Counted from the stretch's first letter, positions 53,684 through 63,507 are shown. The stretch: 64,000 bases of DNA from Flammeovirga aprica JL-4 (GCF_012844305.1 NZ_JABANE010000025.1:29079-93078), one strand, 5' to 3'. Notes: generated by a model from the sequence alone, not told the origin. Made by a program: numbers and translations.

Positions 53684-53806
53684 TCTCTCCTGAAATTATA
53701 AAGCAGAATTATTCCTTATATATAAGGTGTAATTCTGCTCTAAAAAGTAAATTTCTCAATCATAACAGCATACTTTAATGTATGCTACAATCATTTCAAT
53801 TATACC

Positions 53807-54925
53807 ATGAAAAAGATAGGTGTTTTAGGAGGTGGGCAATTAGGCCGTATGATGATACAGTCCGCTATGAATTTAAATATTCAAGTGAAAACCTTAGATC
53901 CTGATCCCAATGCCCCATGTAAGGCAATGGCACACCAATTTGTTGAAGGCTCAATTAATGAATATTTCACTGTTGTAGAATTCGGCAAAGACGTTGATGT
54001 TTTAACCATAGAAATGGAAAACGTAAACGCCCAAGCATTAATTGATATTGAAAGACAAGGAATTGTTGTGTACCCAAGACCTCATCACATACAGATGATT
54101 CAAGATAAAAGGGTACAGAAACAATTTTATCTTGATAATGGTATTCCAACTTCTCCATTTGTTTTATTAGACTCTAAAGACGAGCTGGAAGAGTATGAAG
54201 ATTTTCTTCCTGCAGTGATGAAAGTGGGCAAAGGTGGATATGACGGACGTGGTGTTCAAGTCATGAAATCAAAAGCTGATTTTGAAAAAGGTTTTGATGC
54301 TCCTTCAGTTTTAGAGAAAATGGTGGATATTGATAAGGAAATTTCAATCATCGCTGCTAGAAACCCTAGTGGTGATATCACTACTTTCCCAGCTGTGGAA
54401 ATCGTTTATCATGAAAGCAATTTAGTGGATTACTTACTTTCACCAGCAAGCATCCCTTCTGATGTGGAAGAACGTGCTAAAATCATTGCTTATGATCTTC
54501 TTGAAAAACTAGATTATGTTGGTTTATTGGCCATCGAATTCTTTGTAGACAAAGAAGGTAACGTGATTGTAAACGAAATTGCTCCAAGAACGCATAACAG
54601 TGGTCATCAGACTATTGAAGGCAATGTTACTTCTCAGTTCGACCAACATATCAGAGCTATCCTAGACCTTCCTTTAGGTGACACTAGTAGAAGATGTGCT
54701 TCTGCTATGGTCAATGTTTTAGGTGAAAAAGGTTATACTGGTGAAGCGAAATATGAAGGGGTTGAAGAAATTTTAGCCATTCCTGGAGTATACATCCACC
54801 TTTATGAAAAGAAATTCACAAAGCCAGAACGTAAGATGGGACATATTACTATTATTGCGGATGACAAAGAGGAATTACTTGAAAAAGTGGACAAAGTGAA
54901 AACACATTTCAAGGTAATCGCTTAA
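53807..54925 (+). CDS. purK: 5-(carboxyamino)imidazole ribonucleotide synthase
   Basis: A 372-aa ATP-grasp enzyme that carboxylates aminoimidazole ribonucleotide with bicarbonate. Motifs: IGVLGGGQLGRMM, DKRVQKQFYLDNGIPTSPF, KVGKGGYDGRGVQV, VDIDKEISIIAARNPSGD and NEIAPRTHNSGHQTIEG. purE is not adjacent. Ends at a terminator about 25 bp downstream. Confidence 0.97.
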   Translation: MKKIGVLGGGQLGRMMIQSAMNLNIQVKTLDPDPNAPCKAMAHQFVEGSINEYFTVVEFGKDVDVLTIEMENVNAQALIDIERQGIVVYPRPHHIQMIQDKRVQKQFYLDNGIPTSPFVLLDSKDELEEYEDFLPAVMKVGKGGYDGRGVQVMKSKADFEKGFDAPSVLEKMVDIDKEISIIAARNPSGDITTFPAVEIVYHESNLVDYLLSPASIPSDVEERAKIIAYDLLEKLDYVGLLAIEFFVDKEGNVIVNEIAPRTHNSGHQTIEGNVTSQFDQHIRAILDLPLGDTSRRCASAMVNVLGEKGYTGEAKYEGVEEILAIPGVYIHLYEKKFTKPERKMGHITIIADDKEELLEKVDKVKTHFKVIA

Positions 54926-54947
54926 GCATTACTTTGATCAAAATATA

Positions 54948-54983
54948 AGGGAGATGTTATTTACATATAGCATCTCCTTTTTT
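54948..54983 (+). terminator. Terminator of purK
   Basis: Stem GGAGATG/CATCTCC (54950-54956, 54971-54977) followed by T residues. Confidence 0.85.
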
Positions 54984-55086
54984 GTTTCTGCATTATTATT
55001 GAAAAAGTATTTACCCACTCTCAAAAACATTATGATTTGGCATGACTTTCGACTATTTTCATTCAAACAATCACTATCAATCCTAG

Positions 55087-58000
55087 ATGAGAACATTAAC
55101 TTTTATCTTACTTTTATCTCCCCTATTCTGCTTTTCACAGCACCTTGTACCTGTTGCTAAAAACGGCAAATGGGGCTTTCAAGGAAATTCTGACACCACT
55201 TATCCTTATCAGTTCATCACTCCTGTGGAAGAACATAAGGTTTTTAAGATAGGACAAGCTTATAAAATTGGAGTTGTTGATTTATCAGGAAATACCTTAT
55301 TGCCTTGTGATTACAACAGAGTGGAGGTCGTAAGTGATCAACTTTATGTGGTTTGGAATGAAAAAGGAGCCACATTAGTCGATAAACAAAATGCAAAGCT
55401 CACTACTGAATATTACGACCATATTTCTCCTTTCGGGATGTATTTGAAAGTCACTTTGAAAAGAAAAGAAGGTATCATAAAAAAAGATGGAGAGGTGATT
55501 TGCAAACCGATCTATGATAAAATCAATCTTCTTGAAGACAACCCTGTCTTTGTCGTTCAAAATGGTGATAAAAAAGGGATAATAGATCTAAAAGGGCAAG
55601 AGCCTCTACCAATAGAATATAAAGACATTAAAGCAGTAGCTAACAAACAGCTTTTGGCTACATACCCTAATACACCCCTTGTTTCTTTTATTCTCATCAA
55701 CGAAGATGGAAGTTTGAAAAACAAGAAAGATTTCAACAAACAAGCTGATTTTACAGCATTCCAAAAGCGATTTTATTTTAATTATTTAAAGAAAGATTTC
55801 AGTAAAAGTGGTGCCACTGCTCCTCAATGGTTGGAAATTATGGGTGATCATTATTTGGTTGCTCCTAATGGGAAAGAACTATTGGATGGAAGAAATTTTT
55901 TCTATGTTCAGCAAAACGAGAACAATAACTTAACGATCGCAAGAAGAGAAGAAAAAGACGGTACACTGAAGTACTATTTAATTGATCACCAAGAAGGAAA
56001 AATACTGTTCAGTGACTCTTTTAAAGATATTGTTTTTGCTGATTTTGGAGAAAGTAACTGGGCTCGTATTTCTGTTGACACACTTTGGGATTGTTTGATT
56101 AATAAAGAGGGAGATGTAAAGAGGGTAATAGAGGCCGACGGAATGAATTACAGTATGAGAGATATTGGCAACTTTTACGAGGGTTTTGCTTTTTATCACT
56201 CTAATAATAACAACAGCTATGGATTTATTGATACTAATGGCGAAAGTGTTATTCCTCCAATCTATACATTAGCATCTGATTTTAAAGAAGGCTATTCTAT
56301 TGTAAAAAAGAATGGCAAATTTGGAGCCATCAATACCCAAGGAAAAATAGTGATTCCTATCTCTTATGATGGTATTTCACTTTGTGAGAAAGGATGGTTC
56401 AGAGTAAAACAAGGATCAGGTATTTCTGGAAAATGGGGTGTGGTTAATACTTCAGGTAAAGCAGTATTGGAATGTAAATACCAAGAAATCCAATTGGATG
56501 ATAAAGGAGCGAATGTAAAATTAAATGGTGCTTGGGGAAGGTATTTAAGATCTTACGAATGGGCTTTTACACCTAAAGTAAAGGTTTCTAAAATACACGC
56601 TTTCAATAATGGAATTGCGAAGATGGAAAGAAAACCGATTTATGATCCTGTAGACCGAAAGACAATTAGAGGGTATAAATATCAAGGTTTTATTAAAGAG
56701 GATGGAAAAGTGATTATTCCTCCAGTTTATACTTCTGTTATTGGTTTCCAAAGAGCATGGGATAAACAAGAAGGTTTAGCGATTATCAATAAGAATAAGC
56801 TTCATGGCTTTGTGAATTATTTAGGGGAAGTGGTGTTAGATGCTAATTTTATTTCTACTGGAAACTTCACCGAAGTCTGGACTATTCATAAAGGTATTGC
56901 TAAGGTTACCGATAAAGAAGGTTTAACTTCATTTGTTGATTCCAATGGAAAAGAAGTATTGCCATTTGAGTTTACTTCCATCAGTGACAACTATGAGAAA
57001 ATTTGGAATGACAGTAATGGTGTAGCAATTGCACAACTGAATGGTAAAAAAGGCCTTATTGATTTTGAAGGTAAAAAAGTATCTCCTTTTGTCTATCCAA
57101 AGTTATTTCAAGTCAATGAACAACTGTTTGTAGGTCAAGTACCGGACAAAGAATGGGGTATGATCAATCAAGCTGGAGATACAACCGTCAACTTTTCTTA
57201 TTCGAAAGCGTTGCCTTTATCTTCAAAATATTCTCAGTTAATTCAAGATACCACCTTAATGTACACTCTGTTAAACAACGGGCAATGGAGTAATGAAGTG
57301 ATTGAACATAAAACTGAAAACTCTGCATCGATTCAACAAAATGAAGACTATACTTATCATCATATTGGAGAGGATTATGCAATCGTCTCAAAAAAAGGGA
57401 AATCAAAACTGCAAGGTGTAGTAGATCATAAAGGAAAAGTGATCATCAAACCTAGCTTTAAAAAAATCTTACCTTTCAGTGACGGAATTGCCGTAGCTCA
57501 AAAAGAGGGTAAATCAGCCAAAGACCGTAAATATGGTTTTATTGATAAGAAAGGAAAATGGATCATTCCGGCCACCTATAATAATGCTCAGTCATTTGCT
57601 GATGGGTTGGCAGCAGTTTGCATGAAAAACAAATGGGGATATATCGATCAAAATAATAAGGTCATTATTCCTATTCAATACAGCAAAGCTTCCAACTTCA
57701 ATAATACTATCGCTGTAGTCAATCAAACTTCCATTATTAATAAAGAAGGAAAAATTCAGGGCAGTATTTCAAGTACTGAAAATATCAAAGAGGTCAATGA
57801 AAACCATATTATTGTAAAAGGGATTGGTTATGAAAAACACCTTTCAATCAATGGCATTCACCTTTATGATATGGATTTTGACGAAGTAACAGCCTTTAAT
57901 TCAGCAGGGATTGCGTTTGTAAAAACGGGAGAACAGTGGCTTTTGAAAAGAACAATCAATGAAGTAAAGGTTACTAAATTGTTTACCAAATCGGAAAAAG

Positions 58001-58317
58001 AGATTTATGAAAATAAATATGGCAGACATAGAAAAGTAGTTTCTCTTACGGGTGATGTAACTGAAGATCATGGTTTTGAAAAAATAAAAGATGGGCAGTG
58101 GAGAATGATAGGCTTAGACAGTCAGCCATTGAACAACATTTCGTTCTATAACGTGAAAAAGCACAATGATGGTTCTTTCACTTTTGAAATCAAAAATGTT
58201 GGTAAAGTGACCAATGCCAAAGGTGAAATAATCACTGAAGACTTTATCCAATCCACTCAGCTATTTGGCGATGGCTTATTGATTTATAATGAAGGCAACG
58301 CTGAGTTTATTCAATAA
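55087..58317 (+). CDS. Giant secreted WG-repeat protein
   Basis: A 1076-aa protein with signal peptide (MRTLTFILLLSPLFCFSQ). The whole mature part is built from WG (KWG) beta repeats: NGKWGFQG at the front, then units such as KNGKFGAINTQGKIVIPISYDG, SGKWGVVNTSGKAVLECKYQE, KYGFIDKKGKWIIPATYNN and NKWGYIDQNNKVIIPIQYSK. I count more than a dozen recognisable units, some degenerate. WG repeats form a beta-propeller-like or solenoid scaffold for protein binding; the partner is unknown. No T9SS sorting domain at the C terminus. Single gene with its own terminator. Confidence 0.9.
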   Translation: MRTLTFILLLSPLFCFSQHLVPVAKNGKWGFQGNSDTTYPYQFITPVEEHKVFKIGQAYKIGVVDLSGNTLLPCDYNRVEVVSDQLYVVWNEKGATLVDKQNAKLTTEYYDHISPFGMYLKVTLKRKEGIIKKDGEVICKPIYDKINLLEDNPVFVVQNGDKKGIIDLKGQEPLPIEYKDIKAVANKQLLATYPNTPLVSFILINEDGSLKNKKDFNKQADFTAFQKRFYFNYLKKDFSKSGATAPQWLEIMGDHYLVAPNGKELLDGRNFFYVQQNENNNLTIARREEKDGTLKYYLIDHQEGKILFSDSFKDIVFADFGESNWARISVDTLWDCLINKEGDVKRVIEADGMNYSMRDIGNFYEGFAFYHSNNNNSYGFIDTNGESVIPPIYTLASDFKEGYSIVKKNGKFGAINTQGKIVIPISYDGISLCEKGWFRVKQGSGISGKWGVVNTSGKAVLECKYQEIQLDDKGANVKLNGAWGRYLRSYEWAFTPKVKVSKIHAFNNGIAKMERKPIYDPVDRKTIRGYKYQGFIKEDGKVIIPPVYTSVIGFQRAWDKQEGLAIINKNKLHGFVNYLGEVVLDANFISTGNFTEVWTIHKGIAKVTDKEGLTSFVDSNGKEVLPFEFTSISDNYEKIWNDSNGVAIAQLNGKKGLIDFEGKKVSPFVYPKLFQVNEQLFVGQVPDKEWGMINQAGDTTVNFSYSKALPLSSKYSQLIQDTTLMYTLLNNGQWSNEVIEHKTENSASIQQNEDYTYHHIGEDYAIVSKKGKSKLQGVVDHKGKVIIKPSFKKILPFSDGIAVAQKEGKSAKDRKYGFIDKKGKWIIPATYNNAQSFADGLAAVCMKNKWGYIDQNNKVIIPIQYSKASNFNNTIAVVNQTSIINKEGKIQGSISSTENIKEVNENHIIVKGIGYEKHLSINGIHLYDMDFDEVTAFNSAGIAFVKTGEQWLLKRTINEVKVTKLFTKSEKEIYENKYGRHRKVVSLTGDVTEDHGFEKIKDGQWRMIGLDSQPLNNISFYNVKKHNDGSFTFEIKNVGKVTNAKGEIITEDFIQSTQLFGDGLLIYNEGNAEFIQ

Positions 58318-58336
58318 GTCAGTTTTAAAATAAATA

Positions 58337-58379
58337 AAATGGGCAGATCAATCTTTCAATTTGATCTGCCCATTTTTTT
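58337..58379. terminator. Bidirectional terminator after the WG-repeat gene
   Basis: Long stem AAAATGGGCAGATCAA (58337-58352) paired with TTTGATCTGCCCATTTT (about 58360-58376), A/T runs on both sides. Confidence 0.92.
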
Positions 58380-58411
58380 ATGTGCTGTCTATGTATCTTT
58401 TCAGTTCAATG

Positions 58412-58657
58412 TTAGAAACTTGAATCCATTAATGATTTTGCTTGTTCTTCTCCTTTTGATGTTAAATGAGGACAAGCACGTTTGTTTGATATTTCTGGAT
58501 GATCAATAAAACCTTGATTTTCCATCATGCTGAGTAATGCTTCTGACTCTGCATTTGTAACGGATATTCCTAGGTTACGTGCGACTTCACCTAAAGAATT
58601 TCCACTATTGAGACAAATACCGACTAATAGTTTCGAGAATTTAATTTCACTTGACAT
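58412..58657 (-). CDS. Small winged-helix-like protein 1
   Basis: An 81-aa protein: MSSEIKFSKLLVGICLNSGNSLGEVARNLGISVTNAESEALLSMMENQGFIDHPEI...HLTSKGEEQAKSLM. Helix-turn-helix pattern SLGEVARNLGIS followed by a wing-like segment and the SKGxxxAxSLM end seen in winged-helix proteins. Paralog of the protein at 58903. Could be a DNA-binding regulator or a protein-binding domain; not established. Confidence 0.68.
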   Translation of the reverse strand: MSSEIKFSKLLVGICLNSGNSLGEVARNLGISVTNAESEALLSMMENQGFIDHPEISNKRACPHLTSKGEEQAKSLMDSSF

Positions 58658-58840
58658 AACTTATTTAGGGTTAAGGTTTAACAGTTGTGTTTGTTATTGG
58701 TTATAGTACTTCTACGGGTTGCATAACATTAAGATACATTGTTTAACGATATTTAATGGAGATCTTTTATTTTTAAGAACCTTTAAATAAGCGTTAATTC
58801 AAACCAAAGAAAAAAAGCTAAATATACCGGAAAACCGCAA

Positions 58841-58876
58841 AAAAAAGCTGTGACCTCCGAAAAGACCACAGCTTAC
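58841..58876 (-). terminator. Terminator of small winged-helix gene 2
   Basis: On the minus strand AAGCTGTG...CACAGCTT with inner mismatches, then a T-run, about 30 bp past the stop codon of the gene at 58903. Confidence 0.75.
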
Positions 58877-58902
58877 TTCCTTATAAATTGAATGCTTCTT
58901 AA

Positions 58903-59148
58903 TTAAGCATCTCCATTGATTAAACTCATTGCTCTATCATTACCTTTTTGAGATAAATAAGCAAAAGTTTCTTTTGTAGATCTTTCAATTTTAGACACAA
59001 GGCCATCCATTTCTAGCATGGATACAAAATTGTTGATTTCTTCTCTATTGGCGTGGATTCCAAAGTTTTTGGCAATGCATTGTAAAGAATCTCCGCTGTT
59101 AAGGCATAATCCGATCAGGAATTTTGAATACTTGGTTTCTGTTGACAT
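58903..59148 (-). CDS. Small winged-helix-like protein 2
   Basis: An 81-aa protein when started at the ATG at 59148, which aligns with the start of its paralog at 58657; the longer frame from 59226 adds 26 unmatched residues. MSTETKYSKFLIGLCLNSGDSLQCIAKNFGIHANREEINNFVSMLEMDGLVSKI...YLSQKGNDRAMSLI shares the layout of the paralog: HTH-like SLQCIAKNFGIH and a C-terminal SQKGNDRAMSLI. Each copy has its own transcription unit. Function unknown. Confidence 0.7.
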   Translation of the reverse strand: MSTETKYSKFLIGLCLNSGDSLQCIAKNFGIHANREEINNFVSMLEMDGLVSKIERSTKETFAYLSQKGNDRAMSLINGDA

Positions 59149-59383
59149 AATTTTTATTAGGTTATTCTTAGTTAAGAAATAAGGGTAATGTACATGATAA
59201 CAATCTCTAATTGTTATTGTTTTCAACTATTAATACAAAGGTCTATTTCCGCAACCGATTTCGCAAACTTTTATTGTTAATTCTCTGTAAACATATAATG
59301 GTATGAATTACAATTCATTAGAAATAAATATGAATTGATTCTAAATAGATGAAAAGAAAGTTATAATAGTTTAATAGTTCTAT

Positions 59384-59391
59384 TATCTTTG
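59384..59391 (+). promoter_or_regulatory. -7 element of typA
   Basis: TATCTTTG matches TAnnTTTG, 20 bp before the typA ATG. No TTG at the usual -33 distance. Confidence 0.5.
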
Positions 59392-59411
59392 CACGTTCAT
59401 AAAAAATTATC

Positions 59412-61181
59412 ATGAGTAGTATCCGTAATATCGCTATCATCGCCCACGTCGATCATGGCAAGACCACATTAGTAGATAAAATGCTACACGCGGCTCAATT
59501 GTTCCGCGAAAATCAAGAAACAGGTGAGTTGATCCTTGATAACAACGACTTAGAGCGTGAAAGAGGAATCACCATCCTTTCTAAAAATGTTGCTATCGAA
59601 TACAAGGGAGTAAAGGTAAACATCATTGACACTCCTGGTCACGCCGACTTTGGTGGTGAGGTAGAACGTGTATTAAAAATGGCTGATAGTGTATTACTAT
59701 TAGTTGATGCCTTTGAAGGACCAATGCCTCAAACTCGTTTTGTATTAGGTAAAGCACTTTCATTAGGTTTAAAGCCAATCGTAGTAATCAACAAAGTTGA
59801 CAAGCCAAACTGTCGTCCTGACGAAGTTCATGACCAAGTATTTGACTTGTTCTTCAACCTTGACGCTACTGAAGAGCAATTAGAATTCCCAACTTTCTAC
59901 GGTTCTTCTAAAAATGGCTGGATGAGTGATGACTGGAAAAATGAAACAGATTCAATCGTTCCATTATTAGACGGTATCATTGATCTTGTACCAGAAGCTC
60001 CATCTCCAGAAGGTGACCCTCAGTTACAAATCACTTCATTAGACTTCTCTAACTTCGTTGGACGTATCGCTATCGGTCGTTTAACTAGAGGTACTTTAAA
60101 AGAGAGATCTTTTGTAGGTTTAGCAAAAGCTGACGGTACAATCAAGAAAGTACATATCAAAGAACTTCAGACTTTCGAAGGTTTAGGCCGTAAGAAAGTA
60201 GAAGAAGTACACGCTGGTGACCTTTGTGCAATTGTTGGTATCGATGACTTCGAAATCGGTGATACAATCACAACTGTAGAAAATCCTGAGCCACTTCCTC
60301 GTATGGCTATCGAAGAGCCTACAATGAGTATGTTGTTCATGATTAACAACTCTCCTTTCTTCGGTAAAGAAGGTAAGTTTGTTACTTCTCGTCACTTACG
60401 TGATCGTTTATATAAGGAAACTGAAAAGAACTTAGCTTTAAGAATTGAAGCTACAGATTCTGAAGATAGATTTATTGTTTATGGTCGTGGTATTCTTCAC
60501 TTAGCCGTATTGATTGAAACAATGCGTCGTGAGGGTTACGAACTTCAAGTAGGTCAGCCTCAAGTTTTATACAAAGAGATTGACGGTGTGAAGCACGAGC
60601 CAATTGAAACATTAGTAATTGACGTTCCTGAGGAAGTTTCTGGTAAGGCAATCGAATTAGCTACTCAACGTAAGGGTGAATTGTTGATCATGGAGCCAAA
60701 AGGTGACATGCAACACTTAGAATTCCAAATTCCTTCACGTGGTATCATCGGTTTAAGAAACAACATCTTAACGGCAACTGCTGGTGAAGCAATCATGACT
60801 CACCGTTTCAAAGAATATGCTCCTTTCAAAGGTGAAATGACTTCTAAGACTAACGGTGCAATCATCTCTGATCAAACTGGTACTCCTACTGCTTACTCTT
60901 TAGATAAGCTTCAGGATAGAGGTGTATTCTTCGTTGATCCTACTGAGGAAATCTATGAAGGTCAAGTAATTGGTGAATTCAACAGACCAATGGATTTAAG
61001 AGTAAACATTATCAAGGGTAAGAAATTAACGAACATGCGTGCTGCAGGTTCTGATGACAACTCTAAGATTGCTCCTAAGCGTCAATTCTCTTTAGAAGAA
61101 TGTATGGAATACATCAGAGAAGACGAATTAGTAGAGGTTACTCCTGAGAATATTCGTATGCGTAAGATCAAATTGAAGTAA
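59412..61181 (+). CDS. typA: Ribosome-associated GTPase TypA/BipA
   Basis: A 589-aa translational GTPase of the EF-G/LepA group that binds the ribosome and helps 50S assembly and stress growth. G1 IIAHVDHGKTTLVDKML, switch RERGITILSKN, G3 DTPGHADFGGEVERVL, G4 NKVDKPNCRPDEV; domain II, then domain V and the TypA C-terminal domain with FQIPSRGIIGLRNNILTATAGEAIMTHRF. Codon use looks strongly biased to few codons (CGT, GGT, TTA), in line with high expression. Single gene between its own promoter and terminator. Confidence 0.98.
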   Translation: MSSIRNIAIIAHVDHGKTTLVDKMLHAAQLFRENQETGELILDNNDLERERGITILSKNVAIEYKGVKVNIIDTPGHADFGGEVERVLKMADSVLLLVDAFEGPMPQTRFVLGKALSLGLKPIVVINKVDKPNCRPDEVHDQVFDLFFNLDATEEQLEFPTFYGSSKNGWMSDDWKNETDSIVPLLDGIIDLVPEAPSPEGDPQLQITSLDFSNFVGRIAIGRLTRGTLKERSFVGLAKADGTIKKVHIKELQTFEGLGRKKVEEVHAGDLCAIVGIDDFEIGDTITTVENPEPLPRMAIEEPTMSMLFMINNSPFFGKEGKFVTSRHLRDRLYKETEKNLALRIEATDSEDRFIVYGRGILHLAVLIETMRREGYELQVGQPQVLYKEIDGVKHEPIETLVIDVPEEVSGKAIELATQRKGELLIMEPKGDMQHLEFQIPSRGIIGLRNNILTATAGEAIMTHRFKEYAPFKGEMTSKTNGAIISDQTGTPTAYSLDKLQDRGVFFVDPTEEIYEGQVIGEFNRPMDLRVNIIKGKKLTNMRAAGSDDNSKIAPKRQFSLEECMEYIREDELVEVTPENIRMRKIKLK

Positions 61182-61206
61182 TTTCTTTAATTGATTTTTG
61201 CTTACT

Positions 61207-61243
61207 AAAACGGCTTGAAATTAAGTTTTCAAGCCGTTTTTTT
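61207..61243 (+). terminator. Terminator of typA
   Basis: Stem AAAACGGCTTGAAA/TTTCAAGCCGTTTT with a short loop and T-run, 26 bp after the stop codon. Confidence 0.93.
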
Positions 61244-61320
61244 GTGGATAATAATTCTTGTGATTCTTGTTGTGTTCGACGATTATGTCAATGATTATTA
61301 GCTAAAATAACGTGATGTGG

Positions 61321-61363
61321 TTCGGCGGGCGGTCACATAGGACCGCCCCTACGGGGTGAACGT
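61321..61363. repeat. GC-rich palindromic dispersed repeat
   Basis: Perfect 8-bp stem GGGCGGTC/GACCGCCC (61327-61334, 61341-61348) with loop ACATAG, followed by CCCCTACGGGG-like sequence. It is far richer in GC than its surroundings. It resembles the short GC-rich palindromes containing CGTAGGGGCG that occur in many bacterial genomes (recalled, not searched). It overlaps the 3' end of the HAD gene and supplies its stop codon. Confidence 0.7.
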
Positions 61364-61987
61364 GGTTAAATCTTTATGGAATGTCTGCATACCATTTTCA
61401 CGCATGATTGCTTCATTCTCCTCTCCTATTCCTATGAATTCTAAACCTAAATTTTGGGCTGTCTTCAAATCCCATAATCCATCACCTATGGAATAGATTT
61501 TATCAAACTGCTCTACTTTGTAAAATTCTTTTGCATTTTCTATCGCTTTTGACACTATATTTTCTCTTTCATAAATGTCATTAGAAGGTACTAATTGTGA
61601 AGGATCATATGATGCTCCAATCGCTTCTAATTTTAGTTTCGCTGGCTCAAGCAATGACCCCGTGGCATAACAAATACCATAATTCTCATTTTTCTGGAGG
61701 TTTTGTATTAATTGGGAAGCTCCTTTAATTTCTTCGATTTTATGTTTATTTATTTCTGAGAAGAGAATGTTCGCAAACTGTGCTTGTACTTCAGCATCAA
61801 AAGGCTTTAGTACGTGCTCTTCATAAATCACTTTTGAAATATAAGAATCCGTGTGATGTTTATAGGTTTTAAAGTTGAATCCTTCTTCTTTTACACCAAG
61901 TATTTTTAATGCTTTTCTAAAGGCTCCTATATGTATTTTGACGGTATCAGTCAGCGTGCCATCAATATCAAAAACGATTAAGTTCAT
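61349..61987 (-). CDS. HAD-superfamily phosphatase
   Basis: A 212-aa protein with motif I FDIDGTLTDT (Asp7 nucleophile, Asp9), helical cap, motif II CYATGS, and motif IV YSIGDGLWDLKTAQNLGLEFIGIG. It fits the phosphoglycolate phosphatase/beta-phosphoglucomutase-like group; substrate not determinable. The last residues (about TFTP) and the stop codon are coded by the GC-rich palindromic repeat, so the native C terminus was probably different. Confidence 0.88.
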   Translation of the reverse strand: MNLIVFDIDGTLTDTVKIHIGAFRKALKILGVKEEGFNFKTYKHHTDSYISKVIYEEHVLKPFDAEVQAQFANILFSEINKHKIEEIKGASQLIQNLQKNENYGICYATGSLLEPAKLKLEAIGASYDPSQLVPSNDIYERENIVSKAIENAKEFYKVEQFDKIYSIGDGLWDLKTAQNLGLEFIGIGEENEAIMRENGMQTFHKDLTTFTP

Positions 61988-62074
61988 TTGTAGTTTGGTT
62001 GTTAATTTAGATTTGAAACAAAAAAGGTGATGAAAAACTTCACCACCTTAAAATTAAGTAAATACTTATAATAT

Positions 62075-62998
62075 TTAATTGATAAATCGATGTATTGCTT
62101 CATTGGCATTATCCTGATATACAGGATTACTAAAACCATTGTAATAAGGACTCTGATCTACTAAAGGTCCTGTCAATACATTCTTCTTACTTGCGTAAAA
62201 AACGCCACTCTCTAATTTTTCGTTATTAATACTTTGCACAAATCGTTTGGCTCCACTTTCTAGACTATGTGAAAGACCTAAAAGTGGCATGATGATCGGC
62301 ATTCCTACATATTTATACATAATTCTTTGCAAGAAAGGCATATCATTAAATCCGTCTGTTCCTCTTGTACCTCCAGGGCTTACACTGATAAATTTGATAT
62401 TCGGGTACTTTCTAGCCATTGATGACATCCATAATGTACCGCTCAATTTTACTCCTGAATATGCTAGTACAGGGTCGAACTTGCTACCGAAAGCGGAACC
62501 ATCAAAAAGGGAGGTAAATTCATCTACACTAGCTTTTTTCAGTTGGTACTGCTCCATTCCCATTTTCTTCACTCCTCTTGCCACTTCTGAACTCGCATAC
62601 AATGCAATATTTTTCAACTTATCATTTTTGATCAATTCATCGACTAAAACAACGTGTCCTAATAAATTGGAAGCGGTAATAGTAGTCACTCCATCTTGAG
62701 TTGCTTTTTCAGGAGTTTTTCCTCCCAATCCACCTGCATTCATAATTAAAGCATCAACAGGTGTGTCTAGCTTTGCAATTGCCTTTTTCACTGAATCAGC
62801 TTGAGAAACATCCATTATGATAATTTCAAAAACCTTTCTTCCTGTCAATTCCTCCAATTCTTTTTGAGCAACTTTTGCCTTTTCTAAATTTCTACAAGCC
62901 AAATATATTTTCTCAGTAGTATTGATTTTACCTAATTGACGTGCTGTTTCTTTACCGATACCTGCATTGGCACCTGTGATCATTATTACTTTATTCAT
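62075..62998 (-). CDS. Short-chain dehydrogenase (protochlorophyllide reductase-like)
   Basis: A 307-aa SDR of the extended retinol-dehydrogenase/protochlorophyllide-reductase-like group. TGANAGIGKETARQLG at residues 7-22, LACRNLEKA (NADP-type Arg), IMNAGG, SSEVARG, and YSGVKLSGTLWM with the catalytic Tyr/Lys. No photosynthesis genes are near; the substrate is likely a small carbonyl compound. Followed on the same strand by the HAD gene and preceded by a DUF4345 gene, which it probably joins in one unit with the AraC-type gene. Confidence 0.85.
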   Translation of the reverse strand: MNKVIMITGANAGIGKETARQLGKINTTEKIYLACRNLEKAKVAQKELEELTGRKVFEIIIMDVSQADSVKKAIAKLDTPVDALIMNAGGLGGKTPEKATQDGVTTITASNLLGHVVLVDELIKNDKLKNIALYASSEVARGVKKMGMEQYQLKKASVDEFTSLFDGSAFGSKFDPVLAYSGVKLSGTLWMSSMARKYPNIKFISVSPGGTRGTDGFNDMPFLQRIMYKYVGMPIIMPLLGLSHSLESGAKRFVQSINNEKLESGVFYASKKNVLTGPLVDQSPYYNGFSNPVYQDNANEAIHRFIN

Positions 62999-63019
62999 GA
63001 TTGTATATTTTGGGGTGAA

Positions 63020-63445
63020 TTAGATTGATGATGAAAAAGAGGGTTGATTGGCTTCCACTTTTTTCTTTTGGAAGAGATAAAAGCCTACAAAACCTAATAT
63101 GAATTCTAATACAGTCGCTTTGATGACGCTCTCTACAGGCATTCCATCAGAAAGTATACTGATTAGTCTTCCTGAACCAATGGATAAGAAAACCACAGTT
63201 GGAATTAAAGTCGAGAGATAAGATAACTTTGAATTGAATGCTCCTGTGATTGTCGTTAATCCAAGAGCGAAAAGGAGAGCGCTATATGCTCTGGCTTCGT
63301 TGAGTGCATTTACATTTCCACCAGAAAGGTCTATTCCTCCTGTGGCTTTCATTTCCACGGGCATTACCAATGACGAAACCCCTATAAATGAAAGTAATAG
63401 TCCTGAGAGTACGAGATAACTCTTGATTGTTTTTGATTGTTTCAT
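63020..63445 (-). CDS. DUF4345 family membrane protein
   Basis: A 141-aa protein with four hydrophobic segments (about residues 9-26, 54-72, 78-95, 109-127) and the family pattern NALNEARAYSALLFALGL near residue 45 (conserved NExRA). DUF4345 proteins are small inner-membrane proteins of unknown role, often next to AraC-type regulators and SDR genes, as here. 21 bp upstream of the SDR gene. Confidence 0.82.
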   Translation of the reverse strand: MKQSKTIKSYLVLSGLLLSFIGVSSLVMPVEMKATGGIDLSGGNVNALNEARAYSALLFALGLTTITGAFNSKLSYLSTLIPTVVFLSIGSGRLISILSDGMPVESVIKATVLEFILGFVGFYLFQKKKVEANQPSFSSSI

Positions 63446-63507
63446 AACTTCTGTTTGTAATTGTGTAAAACAAAAGTCGATGAAAATTCAGGGAGTGTTT
63501 GATCGTT

